A DNA stretch of 64,000 bases from Clostridia bacterium (GTDB lineage Bacteria > Bacillota > Clostridia > Christensenellales > Borkfalkiaceae), in the NCBI GenBank assembly GCA_017468085.1, contig JAFUJR010000017.1, positions 1 through 64,000 on the forward strand. Direction: 5' to 3'. A program made the translations under genes and the position numbers. Each line of letters begins with the position of its first letter. The stretch's first letter is position 1. Shown here one piece after another: positions 30,416-37,263 of the stretch. The notes below the pieces were generated by a model. It had not been told where the DNA came from. It did no database searches and was given only the letters and a program-made list of their open reading frames with translations.

Positions 30416-31192
30416 ATGATAACCAAGCGAGCGATTGCCTTTGATATCGGCAACAAGAGAATAGGCGTGGCGATTTCCGATCCGTTCAACGAATACGCAA
30501 TGCCCTGCGAAACGTATACGCGCACCCGTAATTTTCAAGCGGACGTGGAGGCGATTGCGAATATCGCCAAGGCGCGCGGCGTGGGCGTGATCGTGTGCGG
30601 TATGCCTTTTAATTTCGACGGCACGGAAAGTATTCAAACGGTGAAAACGCGGGAGTTCGTGGACGCGCTCCGTCAAAAAACCGACCTACCTATCGAGTTA
30701 GAGGACGAACGCTTTACGACGATGCAGGCGCGCGAAACGCAGATTATGGGCGGTATTAAGCGCGAGGATAGGAAAAAGACGATTGATTCCATTGCGGCGT
30801 CGTATATTTTGGAAAGCTGGCTCGCAAGGGAAAAAATAAAAAATAAAAAGGTGGAGGAGCCTATTATGAATAACGAATTCAACGAAGAAATTTACGACGA
30901 GGAAGAGGACCGCATTTTCGAGGTGGAAGCAGAGGACGGCACGGTTGAAAAATTGTATCACGTAGCAACCATCGAATACCGTAAGGCTATGTACTGCATT
31001 TTCCAAAAAGCAGAACCCGAAACGGAAGAGGAAGAGGACGAAGTTATCATTTTCGCGTTGCAGGGCGAGGGGGACGACGCTATGCTTGTGCCCATCGAGG
31101 ACGCACAGCTTCTCGACGAGGTCTTTGCAGAATTCTGCCATCAATACGAGCAGTTTGAAAACAGCGACGAGGCGATGGAGCTGGAGGACTAA
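30416..31192 (+). CDS. ruvX: RuvX/YqgF Holliday-junction resolvase-like protein fused to DUF1292
   Basis: A 258-aa fusion. Residues 1-150 are RuvX/YqgF (RNase H-like fold: AFDIGNKRIGVAISDPF, VGVIVCGMPFNFDG, ELEDERFTTMQA, and SIAASYILESWL with the C-terminal Asp/Ser), linked to 16S rRNA 5' processing or branched-DNA cleavage. Residues 151-258 are a complete DUF1292 (YrzB) protein (EDGTVEKLYHVATIEYRKAM, EVIIFALQGEGDDAMLVPIED in parts). In other Firmicutes these are two adjacent genes. A strong GGTGGAGGAG site before an in-frame ATG at 30866 would allow the DUF1292 part to be made alone as well. Confidence 0.88.
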   Translation: MITKRAIAFDIGNKRIGVAISDPFNEYAMPCETYTRTRNFQADVEAIANIAKARGVGVIVCGMPFNFDGTESIQTVKTREFVDALRQKTDLPIELEDERFTTMQARETQIMGGIKREDRKKTIDSIAASYILESWLAREKIKNKKVEEPIMNNEFNEEIYDEEEDRIFEVEAEDGTVEKLYHVATIEYRKAMYCIFQKAEPETEEEEDEVIIFALQGEGDDAMLVPIEDAQLLDEVFAEFCHQYEQFENSDEAMELED

Positions 31193-31218
31193 GCTATTAA
31201 AGCAAATTTGCAATCGGT

Positions 31219-31251
31219 GTTGGGGCGTGAAAAAGCGCCCCGACGTTTTTT
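31219..31251 (+). terminator. Terminator of the ruvX fusion gene
   Basis: Nine-bp stem GTTGGGGCG / CGCCCCGAC followed by G and six T. Confidence 0.8.
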
Positions 31252-31305
31252 GCGCGTATACGGGCGTGAAATAAAAAGTTTTTGCAAGAACACGCCAAAA
31301 AAGTA

Positions 31306-31334
31306 TTGACATTTGCCGTCGAAACGGATATAAT
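31306..31334 (+). promoter_or_regulatory. Sigma-A promoter of tRNA-Gly
   Basis: TTGACA, 17 bases, TATAAT. Confidence 0.85.
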
Positions 31335-31373
31335 AAGCGTGTTGATAGGGCAATTGCTCTTATAATTGAATAT

Positions 31374-31448
31374 GCAGGTGTCGCCTAGCGGTATGGCGGC
31401 AGCTTCCCAAGCTGTTCCCGGCGAGTTCGACTCTCGTCACCTGCTCCA
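31374..31448 (+). tRNA. tRNA-Gly (anticodon CCC)
   Basis: Acceptor stem GCAGGTG / CACCTGC, D arm with TAGCGGTATGGC, anticodon loop TTCCCAA (anticodon CCC, reading GGG), T arm GCGAG-TTCGACT-CTCGT, discriminator T and encoded CCA (31446-31448). A promoter lies about 40 bases upstream and a terminator follows at once, so it is a single-gene unit. Confidence 0.93.
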
Positions 31449-31455
31449 AAAAGAC

Positions 31456-31479
31456 AAACGTCCCAGCGGGGCGTTTTTC
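31456..31479 (+). terminator. Terminator of tRNA-Gly
   Basis: Nine-bp stem AAACGTCCC / GGGGCGTTT, loop AGC, T-rich tail. Confidence 0.8.
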
Positions 31480-31503
31480 TTTTTAGAAGGAGTACAGAAT
31501 TTT

Positions 31504-31688
31504 GACGAGAGTCGAGGGTGGAGCCGCGAGCGGGAGCAAGCGTTTTGCCTTACGGACTTTTATTAAGAGTTGCTTTGAGGGCAAAATGGACAATTGATAA
31601 TTGTCCAGCGGGGCGCGCCGCCAAAGGCGCGACTCTCGAACGCTCATACTTCGCTATCCTGTCGCTATGCGCCTTATGCCTGCTCCAA
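31504..31688. repeat. Stretch with direct and inverted fragments of the tRNA-Gly 3' end
   Basis: GACGAGAGTCGA (31504) is the inverted copy of the tRNA T-arm; CGACTCTCG (31629) and CCTGCTCCA (31679) are direct copies of tRNA 3' segments, but split by about 40 bases. In between lies the palindrome GGACAATTGATAATTGTCC. No gene is visible. Confidence 0.5.
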
Positions 31689-31693
31689 CTCTG

Positions 31694-31751
31694 CACACTT
31701 CCACCACCTTGAATTGTAAGGTATATGGAAGTGTGTTTTGCTTTTTCGGGG
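31694..31751 (+). repeat. 58-bp direct repeat, left copy (terminator-like hairpin)
   Basis: Identical to 33289-33346. Contains a perfect 10-bp stem CACACTTCCA / TGGAAGTGTG with a smaller CCTT/AAGG stem inside and a T-rich tail, so it could terminate transcription. The two copies bracket the fic gene. Confidence 0.85.
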
Positions 31752-31813
31752 ATTTTTTTGCTTGAACGTAAGTGGTTTAAGGAATACTTCATCAAATTCT
31801 ACTCGAAAAGCTC

Positions 31814-32002
31814 TTGACAATAAAAAGTTTTTAGAGTAGATAATGGGCAATAATAAAAAAAGTGGTAGTACCCTATTGACAAATAAAAAATAGATGATAT
31901 AATGTCAAAACGCAAAAAATGAATAAAAATCAATTTTTTGACAAAATAGTTTACGATACGGTTTACAATTTAATTGACAAAGATAAAAAAAAGGTTTACA
32001 AT
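31814..32002 (+). promoter_or_regulatory. AT-rich region with several promoter-like boxes before fic
   Basis: Four TTGACA hexamers stand in the same direction, starting near 31814, 31877, 31938 and 31974. The last is followed after 17 bases by TACAAT (31997-32002), and the second by TATAAT after 16 bases. The last is nearest to the gene. Confidence 0.6.
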
Positions 32003-32034
32003 AATATATAATCTTGATAATAAGGGGATAAAGA

Positions 32035-33270
32035 ATGGATAGGAAAGATTATTTTAAGTTGATATTTGGAAATGAATATTATACGATTAAAGATTTGAGA
32101 TATAATAAAAAATTGGGCTTTTTATTTTCAAAGGATGAGTTGGAGCAATTTTTTGATGAAAAAGAAAAATTAATTGAAGAAAATAATAGGCACATTAAAA
32201 ATTTGCCGTTAAAAACTTTTAATTCCAAATATCTCTTCTTTGTTAGGGGGAAATATTTGCTTGAAAATTATAAAGAATATTTGTCAACGTTTATAGAAGA
32301 TCTTGAATTAAATCAACAAACACTGTTTGAAAGAAATATCGAGGATATTTTAATGTCAAGAGCCTTTTCTGAAGTGGAGGGAACACTTAATGTTGAAAAC
32401 GTTCCAACGACGCGCAAACAGATAAAACAAATTTATCAAAAAAGAATTTTAACTAGTAAAAATGACATTATTGTAAAAAATATGTTAGATGCGATGAGTT
32501 TTATTGTAAAAGAAAAACCTGCATTTAATAAAGATAATCTTTTAAAATTATATAATATCTTGAGTGAAAATTGTTTAGAGGAGGACTGTCGGTTAAAAGA
32601 GGGGTGTTATTATCGTGATGAGGGAGTGATTATTGGTGGGTTTGAAGGCGCGCCCGAAGCGATTATAGAAGAGTGTATGGATAGTTTATTTGCTTTTGTA
32701 AATAATCCTGAAAACATACAAGAATACGATGCGCTCCTACCCCATATATGCCATTATTATATTTTATATATCCATCCGTATTTCGATTATAACGGAAGAA
32801 CGGCAAGAATGGTTTCTTTTTGGTTGAATTATATTTTTGATATTAATGACGCTCCCTTATTTATGAGCGAGGCCATCAACGATAACAAGAAAGAATATTA
32901 CGATGCTATTATCAATACGAGAAACACACACAACGATCTAACTTATTTTTTGGGGTATATCTTGGAAACCGCCATTAAATATAGTTTAGTATATAAAAAT
33001 TTGGAAAACGTGAAAGAATTGTTGTCCAAAACAGGGGACACGCTTACTTCCACCGAATGGGGATATCTTAAAAAAATAATTGTTCATAATTCAACAGGAT
33101 ATTTTACCTACAAAGACTTTTTAAATTATATTCATAGTACTATGACAAAGCAAGGCGGGTTAAAAAAATTAAACACATTTGTAGAATATAATATTTTAAT
33201 TAAAGATGTAAATAAGAAAAAAGAAAATATTTACAAAGTTAACCCTGAAATTTTAATTTATGAATTTTAA
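32035..33270 (+). CDS. Fic-domain protein (probable AMP-transferase)
   Basis: A 411-aa Fic/DOC-family protein. The catalytic loop is HPYFDYNGRTAR (His247), matching HxFx(D/E)GNGRxxR except for Tyr in place of the first Gly. An N-terminal segment SRAFSEVEGTL resembles the autoinhibitory SxxIEG helix of class II Fic proteins. A C-terminal winged-helix-like region (about 330-405) is typical of Fic proteins of the Fic/DUF4172 type. Fic enzymes transfer AMP or related groups to target proteins. The gene is markedly AT-rich compared with neighbours and flanked by identical 58-bp repeats, pointing to recent acquisition. Confidence 0.88.
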   Translation: MDRKDYFKLIFGNEYYTIKDLRYNKKLGFLFSKDELEQFFDEKEKLIEENNRHIKNLPLKTFNSKYLFFVRGKYLLENYKEYLSTFIEDLELNQQTLFERNIEDILMSRAFSEVEGTLNVENVPTTRKQIKQIYQKRILTSKNDIIVKNMLDAMSFIVKEKPAFNKDNLLKLYNILSENCLEEDCRLKEGCYYRDEGVIIGGFEGAPEAIIEECMDSLFAFVNNPENIQEYDALLPHICHYYILYIHPYFDYNGRTARMVSFWLNYIFDINDAPLFMSEAINDNKKEYYDAIINTRNTHNDLTYFLGYILETAIKYSLVYKNLENVKELLSKTGDTLTSTEWGYLKKIIVHNSTGYFTYKDFLNYIHSTMTKQGGLKKLNTFVEYNILIKDVNKKKENIYKVNPEILIYEF

Positions 33271-33288
33271 AACAATAAATAAAACTTA

Positions 33289-33346
33289 CACACTTCCACC
33301 ACCTTGAATTGTAAGGTATATGGAAGTGTGTTTTGCTTTTTCGGGG
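33289..33346 (+). repeat. 58-bp direct repeat, right copy
   Basis: Identical over 58 bases to 31694-31751, 19 bases after the fic stop codon. Confidence 0.85.
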
Positions 33347-33384
33347 GGGATTTTGCCTTAATTGCAAGGGGGTTACGGAATTAC

Positions 33385-33555
33385 CCTATCTTATATATTC
33401 ATCCGTATTTCCATTATAACGGAAGGACGGTGAGAATGGTTTCTTTTTGGCTGAATTATCTCTTTGAAATTAACGATGCACCTTTGTTTATGAGCGAGTC
33501 TATCAACGACAATAAAAAGATTATTATAACGCCATTGTCAATACGAGAAACACCT
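33385..33555 (+). pseudogene. Decayed fragment of a second fic gene
   Basis: The reading frame encodes ILYIHPYFHYNGRTVRMVSF, then NDAPLFMSESINDNKK, nearly the same as the core of the intact Fic protein 600 bases upstream, including the catalytic His. It lacks the whole N-terminal half and then shifts frame (after NDNKK the expected YYDAI becomes IIITP). So it is a remnant of an older, related fic gene rather than a working copy. Confidence 0.85.
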
Positions 33556-33560
33556 TCCCC

Positions 33561-33959
33561 TTGACGTGCGCGGAAATGCAAGCATTTATGGAATACGTAT
33601 ATGAAGCGCTGGCGTTAGACAACGACAGCATTGTTTACCGCGTAGGCGATACGGCGTTTGCATACGAGGATAACTCGACGGGCGAATTGGTGATTTGGGA
33701 CAGAGCAACGGAAATCCGCCAAACGATTGCGGTTGGGGATAAAATTCAAACGGCTGTAAAAAATTGGCATATTATGTTTACGGAAGATAAAAATTATCAA
33801 TCCGCTTGCTTTCAAGTAAACACGGCGGAAGGCACGTATTATATCGGCTACGATGAGAAAAATCCCGCCAAGACTTGGAGCGAATATTCTACGACGCCCT
33901 TTGAAAAAGAGGAAGAGTTGGACGCGTATTACGTGCTGTTGAGAAACACGCAAAAATAA
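33561..33959 (+). CDS. Hypothetical protein, possibly 5'-truncated
   Basis: Up to 132 aa if read from TTG at 33561, 127 aa from ATG at 33576. No ribosome site is visible for either. The codon use and GC content are like the host and unlike the adjacent fic sequences. Content: EYVYEALALDNDSIVYRVGD, DRATEIRQTIAVGDKIQTAV, NTAEGTYYIGYDEKNPAKTW. No signal or membrane helix. It directly abuts the fic remnant, so its original start may have been lost when the fic material inserted. Family unknown. Confidence 0.5.
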   Translation: MTCAEMQAFMEYVYEALALDNDSIVYRVGDTAFAYEDNSTGELVIWDRATEIRQTIAVGDKIQTAVKNWHIMFTEDKNYQSACFQVNTAEGTYYIGYDEKNPAKTWSEYSTTPFEKEEELDAYYVLLRNTQK

Positions 33960-33977
33960 CGTAAAAATGCAAAATAA

Positions 33978-33998
33978 TCCACCCATGTACGCGGTGAA
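33978..33998 (+). repeat. GTACGCGTTGAA-type dispersed repeat, copy 8
   Basis: TCCACCCATGTACGCGGTGA then A, in the spacer after the 132-aa gene. Confidence 0.6.
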
Positions 33999-34029
33999 TA
34001 AAAATTCGCGTTTACAATCGGACCAAAAG

Positions 34030-34086
34030 AAGAATTGCAGTTTTTTACTTAACGGTAAAGAGTTGCAATTCTTTACTTTTTTTTCG
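34030..34086 (+). terminator. Terminator
   Basis: Ten-bp stem AAGAATTGCA / TGCAATTCTT with a long loop, then a run of T. Confidence 0.65.
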
Positions 34087-34092
34087 TGTGTA

Positions 34093-34121
34093 TTGACAAA
34101 ATATTAAAAAAAATATAAAAT
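34093..34121 (+). promoter_or_regulatory. Sigma-A promoter of the phosphoesterase gene
   Basis: TTGACA, 17 bases, TAAAAT. Confidence 0.75.
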
Positions 34122-34194
34122 AAAAACAGAATCGTGCTACATTTCTATTTGTTTCTATGATACAATTAAAAGGTAAAAAGGAGAGTGTTAGCGT

Positions 34195-36198
34195 ATGCAG
34201 AAATTCAAAAAACTCATTTTAACGGCATTATCTCTGTGCTTTGCCGCTTCGCTTTCGTTGGCGGTGGCTTGCGGCGGAGGCGGCAATCATAACGATACGG
34301 GTAGCGTGGGCGGTTCGTCTAATACGGCTTCGTCCGACGACGGCTCGTCAGAGATTGTTCTCCCCGACGATGATTCTTCCGATACGGCGGAGCACGTTTG
34401 CGTAACGGAGGGCGCATGGGTAAGCGACAGCGACGGGCATTGGATCGTTTGCACGTGCGGCGAGGCAGTAGAATACGCAGAGCATACGACGGAGGGGCTT
34501 TATTGCGAGAGTAAGCCCGTCTGCGACGTTTGTGAAGCGGAGTACGGCAAGGCTTCGGGGCATAGCTACGGCACGCTGACCGACGGAGAGGCGGGGGAGG
34601 CGTATTATTGTGCGTGCGGCGCTTACGTAACTAACGCCGACTTAACGGATTTTACCGTTTCCGTGGCGGAAGGGAAAGACCCTATCGTGTTGCAGCTTTC
34701 CGACCCTCAAATGTGGGACGCGCAAAACGTAGAGGAATATTGCTATCAATATATTCGCGAAACGGTGGAGGCGACCAAGCCCGATTTGATTATCGTAACG
34801 GGCGACCTCGTATACGGAAAATTTGACGATAACGGGGCGATTTTCGCCGATTATATCCGCTTTATGGAAAGTTTTCAAATCCCTTGGGCGCCCGTGTTCG
34901 GCAACCATGACAACGAGAGCTTGATGGGCGTAGATTGGCAATGCAAACAGCTTGAAGCGGCGGAATATTGTCTATTTAAGCAGGGTGAAATAACGGGAAA
35001 CGGCAATTATTCCGTGGGTATCGTGCAAGGCGGAAAGCTTTTGCGCGCGTTCTATATGATGGACTCCAACGGCTGTTCCGCACCGATGACGAGCGATAAC
35101 GGCGATACGATCACGCCCGAGGCGGGAACGAACGAAGTTCAAAAGAGCAACGGATTTGCGCTTGACCAAGTGCTTTGGTATAAAAGAAAGATAACCGCTC
35201 TGCACGAGATATTCCCCGACGTAAAAATTTCGTTTGCATACCATATCCAGCAATCGATTTTTAGCGACGTACCCAAGAAATACAGCGAGTATAGCCAAAC
35301 GGTAAAACCCGGTTCTTCTTCCGAATTAAAAAAGCCCCTTAACTTGGATACCTTGGAAACGGCGGACGAAACGGACTTCGGTTACGTTGCCAGATTGCCG
35401 AAAGGCGCGTGGGGCACGAAGGACAACTATATCAGCGAAATGAAGAAGTTGGGCGTGGATTCTATTTTCGTCGGGCACGAGCATTGCAACAGCTACAGCA
35501 TCGTTTACGAGGGTATTCGTTTCCAATACGGGCAAAAATCTTCCCGTTACGACAGATATAATTGGCTGACAGCCGACGGCACAATCGTTGGAGGCTACGG
35601 TTCGGCTATGCCCGAAACGGCAACGCCTCTTATGGGCGGCACGGTTATTCCTCTTTCTCAGGAGGACGGCGCAGTGGAAACGGGGTATATCTATTACTGC
35701 GGCGATCCGTTCAATCCCGAAACCGAAGAACCCGACCCCACGCCTGTGGTAAACGGTTTGCAGTTCGGTACGGATTTGACGGTGCATACTGCGGGCACGG
35801 TGGAAGCGGTTGTTTATGCAGAGGGTATCAACGCGTATAAATACACCTCGCAGACAGATTATAACAAGCTGTATATCGACCCCGAATTATTGAAAGGGAA
35901 AACGGAAATTTCCTTCAAAATTTTGGTGGAAACGGAAGCTGTGGACGCAAGCGGAGAGGGTGTGCCCGAATTTGCAATTCGTATCAAACCCAACGATTTG
36001 ACAAATCAAATCACGGGCTCTGCCAACGGATATATATACTATAACGTCGGCGGCGAAGGGGATTTGAACGTAACCCTCAACGAGTGGAAAACGGTAACGA
36101 TAGATATTTCGCAATTTGGCGACGCGTGCACGGAATTTTCCATTTATCTCTTTGCCCTCAACAACACGGTGTACGTGCGCGATATCGCCGTAGCATGA
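34195..36198 (+). CDS. Calcineurin-like metallophosphoesterase lipoprotein
   Basis: A 667-aa lipoprotein: signal with lipobox AVAC (Cys26), a Ser/Gly/Asp-rich linker, a short Cys-rich stretch with CTCGEAVEYAEHT and CDVCEAEYG (30-100 residues further), then the phosphoesterase domain (about 165-480). Metal-binding motifs: QLSDPQMW (Asp170; DxQ in place of DxH), TGDLVYG, FGNHDNES, and the C-terminal GHEHCNS. The last ~130 residues look like a carbohydrate-binding-type beta sandwich. It probably hydrolyses phosphate esters outside the cell, substrate unknown. AAGGAGAG precedes the ATG; own promoter and terminator. Confidence 0.88.
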   Translation: MQKFKKLILTALSLCFAASLSLAVACGGGGNHNDTGSVGGSSNTASSDDGSSEIVLPDDDSSDTAEHVCVTEGAWVSDSDGHWIVCTCGEAVEYAEHTTEGLYCESKPVCDVCEAEYGKASGHSYGTLTDGEAGEAYYCACGAYVTNADLTDFTVSVAEGKDPIVLQLSDPQMWDAQNVEEYCYQYIRETVEATKPDLIIVTGDLVYGKFDDNGAIFADYIRFMESFQIPWAPVFGNHDNESLMGVDWQCKQLEAAEYCLFKQGEITGNGNYSVGIVQGGKLLRAFYMMDSNGCSAPMTSDNGDTITPEAGTNEVQKSNGFALDQVLWYKRKITALHEIFPDVKISFAYHIQQSIFSDVPKKYSEYSQTVKPGSSSELKKPLNLDTLETADETDFGYVARLPKGAWGTKDNYISEMKKLGVDSIFVGHEHCNSYSIVYEGIRFQYGQKSSRYDRYNWLTADGTIVGGYGSAMPETATPLMGGTVIPLSQEDGAVETGYIYYCGDPFNPETEEPDPTPVVNGLQFGTDLTVHTAGTVEAVVYAEGINAYKYTSQTDYNKLYIDPELLKGKTEISFKILVETEAVDASGEGVPEFAIRIKPNDLTNQITGSANGYIYYNVGGEGDLNVTLNEWKTVTIDISQFGDACTEFSIYLFALNNTVYVRDIAVA

Positions 36199-36230
36199 CG
36201 AAAAACTTTGCGAACGATGGATGATTGTAA

Positions 36231-36261
36231 AAAAAAGAGAGGCGTACAGCCTCTCTTTTTT
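36231..36261 (+). terminator. Terminator of the phosphoesterase gene
   Basis: Thirteen-bp stem AAAAAAGAGAGGC / GCCTCTCTTTTTT. Confidence 0.85.
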
Positions 36262-36279
36262 ACGTAAAACACAAAACGA

Positions 36280-36300
36280 GCCGCCCGTGTACGCGTTGAA
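36280..36300 (+). repeat. GTACGCGTTGAA-type dispersed repeat, copy 9
   Basis: GCCGCCCGTGTACGCGTTGA then A, directly after the terminator. Confidence 0.65.
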
Positions 36301-36375
36301 AGTGGAGATTCACACCATAAGCGGCGAAATAGGCAATGCAAGGCAGGTAGTAAGGTTGGGTGCAGACTCAGCCAG

Positions 36376-36413
36376 CAAAACGCCCCGAAACCAAGGTACG
36401 GCTTCGGGGCGTT
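36376..36413 (-). terminator. Terminator of the DUF1538-PII operon
   Basis: Eleven-bp stem AACGCCCCGAA / TTCGGGGCGTT, ending in TTTT on the minus strand. Confidence 0.8.
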
Positions 36414-36430
36414 ACGTTTATCTAAACGAA

Positions 36431-36775
36431 TTATTTTTCGCTTTTTTCGGCGGACGTATCGTTGGGGGTAGCAAGCCCGACTACGCTTTCTACGGGCACG
36501 GAAAAGGCAATGCCTTGTCCCGGCGTATCCAATCCGACCTCTTTATACAGGGCGTGCAAAACGCCGTCTTTGAGTTTTTTCGGTACTAAAATCATAACGA
36601 TTTCTTTTTCGGGGTGGATGGTAATATGGAAGAATTTTTCCGCTTCTTTACTTGCCGTACCGCGCGCGTTGATGACCGTACCGCCGCGCGCGCCCAATCT
36701 TTTTGCCGCGTCCATGACCGCTTCGCTGTAACCGCTGTTTACGATACAAAAAATCGCTTCGTGATTATATTGCAT
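36431..36775 (-). CDS. PII-like signalling protein (second copy in operon)
   Basis: A 114-aa GlnB/PII-like protein: EAIFCIVNSGYSEAVMDAAK (first strand-helix), RLGARGGTVINARGTAS (region before the T loop), KEIVMILVPKKLKDGVLHAL and GQGIAFSVPVESVVGL (ferredoxin-like core and C-loop). Trimeric PII proteins sense ATP/ADP and 2-oxoglutarate or other small molecules and regulate membrane transporters. Here it follows another PII-like gene and a DUF1538 membrane gene, whose product is its likely target. AGGAGG precedes the ATG. Confidence 0.85.
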   Translation of the reverse strand: MQYNHEAIFCIVNSGYSEAVMDAAKRLGARGGTVINARGTASKEAEKFFHITIHPEKEIVMILVPKKLKDGVLHALYKEVGLDTPGQGIAFSVPVESVVGLATPNDTSAEKSEK

Positions 36776-36810
36776 ACAATTTTCCTCCTAAGAAGATATT
36801 TTAGAAAGGC

Positions 36811-37248
36811 TCACGCCCGATGATTGCTTAAAAAACGATACATTGCCACGCCGATCACGCTGGACATCGGCACGGTGAAGGCAATCCCTTTGCCCCGCTT
36901 TAAGGTGTTAAATTTATCCTCGATAGCGTGCAGAGCCTCTTCGGCTTTGTCCTCGCGTACGATACTGAAAATCACGCTCTTATCCGCGTCGTCTAAGCCG
37001 AGCATATGCAGCGTTTCGTTGGTGGCAGTGCCCTGCGCCAATACGGCGGTTTGCAAATTGACCTCGTACGCCGTCAAGAGGTCCATAAAGAATTCCGTTT
37101 TACTGCGGTTGATGACGGTGATTAAAATTTTCAGCTTACGGAAGCCGTCGTCCACGGGCGGTTTTTTCTTTGCCACAGGCTTTCTTTTTGCGTTTTTTTG
37201 CACGGTTTTGCTTGCGCTGTTTTCCGTGGTATTTTCAATTGATTGCAT
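36811..37248 (-). CDS. PII-like signalling protein with basic N-terminal extension
   Basis: A 145-aa PII-like protein. About 38 residues of Lys/Asn/Ser-rich extension (KTVQKNAKRKPVAKKKPP) precede the ferredoxin-like core (RKLKILITVINRSKTEFFMD, LQTAVLAQGTATNETLHMLG, SVIFSIVREDKAEEALHAIE, GKGIAFTVPMSSVIGV). Both PII-like proteins share the GxGIAFxVPxxSVxG end. Its ribosome site GGAGGGGGCAGG coincides with the 5' half of a dispersed repeat. The basic extension may help membrane or partner binding. Confidence 0.82.
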   Translation of the reverse strand: MQSIENTTENSASKTVQKNAKRKPVAKKKPPVDDGFRKLKILITVINRSKTEFFMDLLTAYEVNLQTAVLAQGTATNETLHMLGLDDADKSVIFSIVREDKAEEALHAIEDKFNTLKRGKGIAFTVPMSSVIGVAMYRFLSNHRA

Positions 37249-37263
37249 ACCTGCCCCCTCCGT

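Noticed and set aside
33304-33564. 86-codon frame after the right 58-bp repeat taken as a gene
   Set aside because: It starts inside the repeat and covers only a broken Fic core with a frameshift, so it is annotated as a pseudogene fragment.
37241-37262. GGAGGGGGCAGGTATGCAATC before the PII-like gene as a full copy of the dispersed repeat
   Set aside because: The 5' half matches the GGGGGCAGGT form but the 3' half does not match ACGCGTTGAA; it doubles as a ribosome site, so chance or partial decay cannot be told apart.
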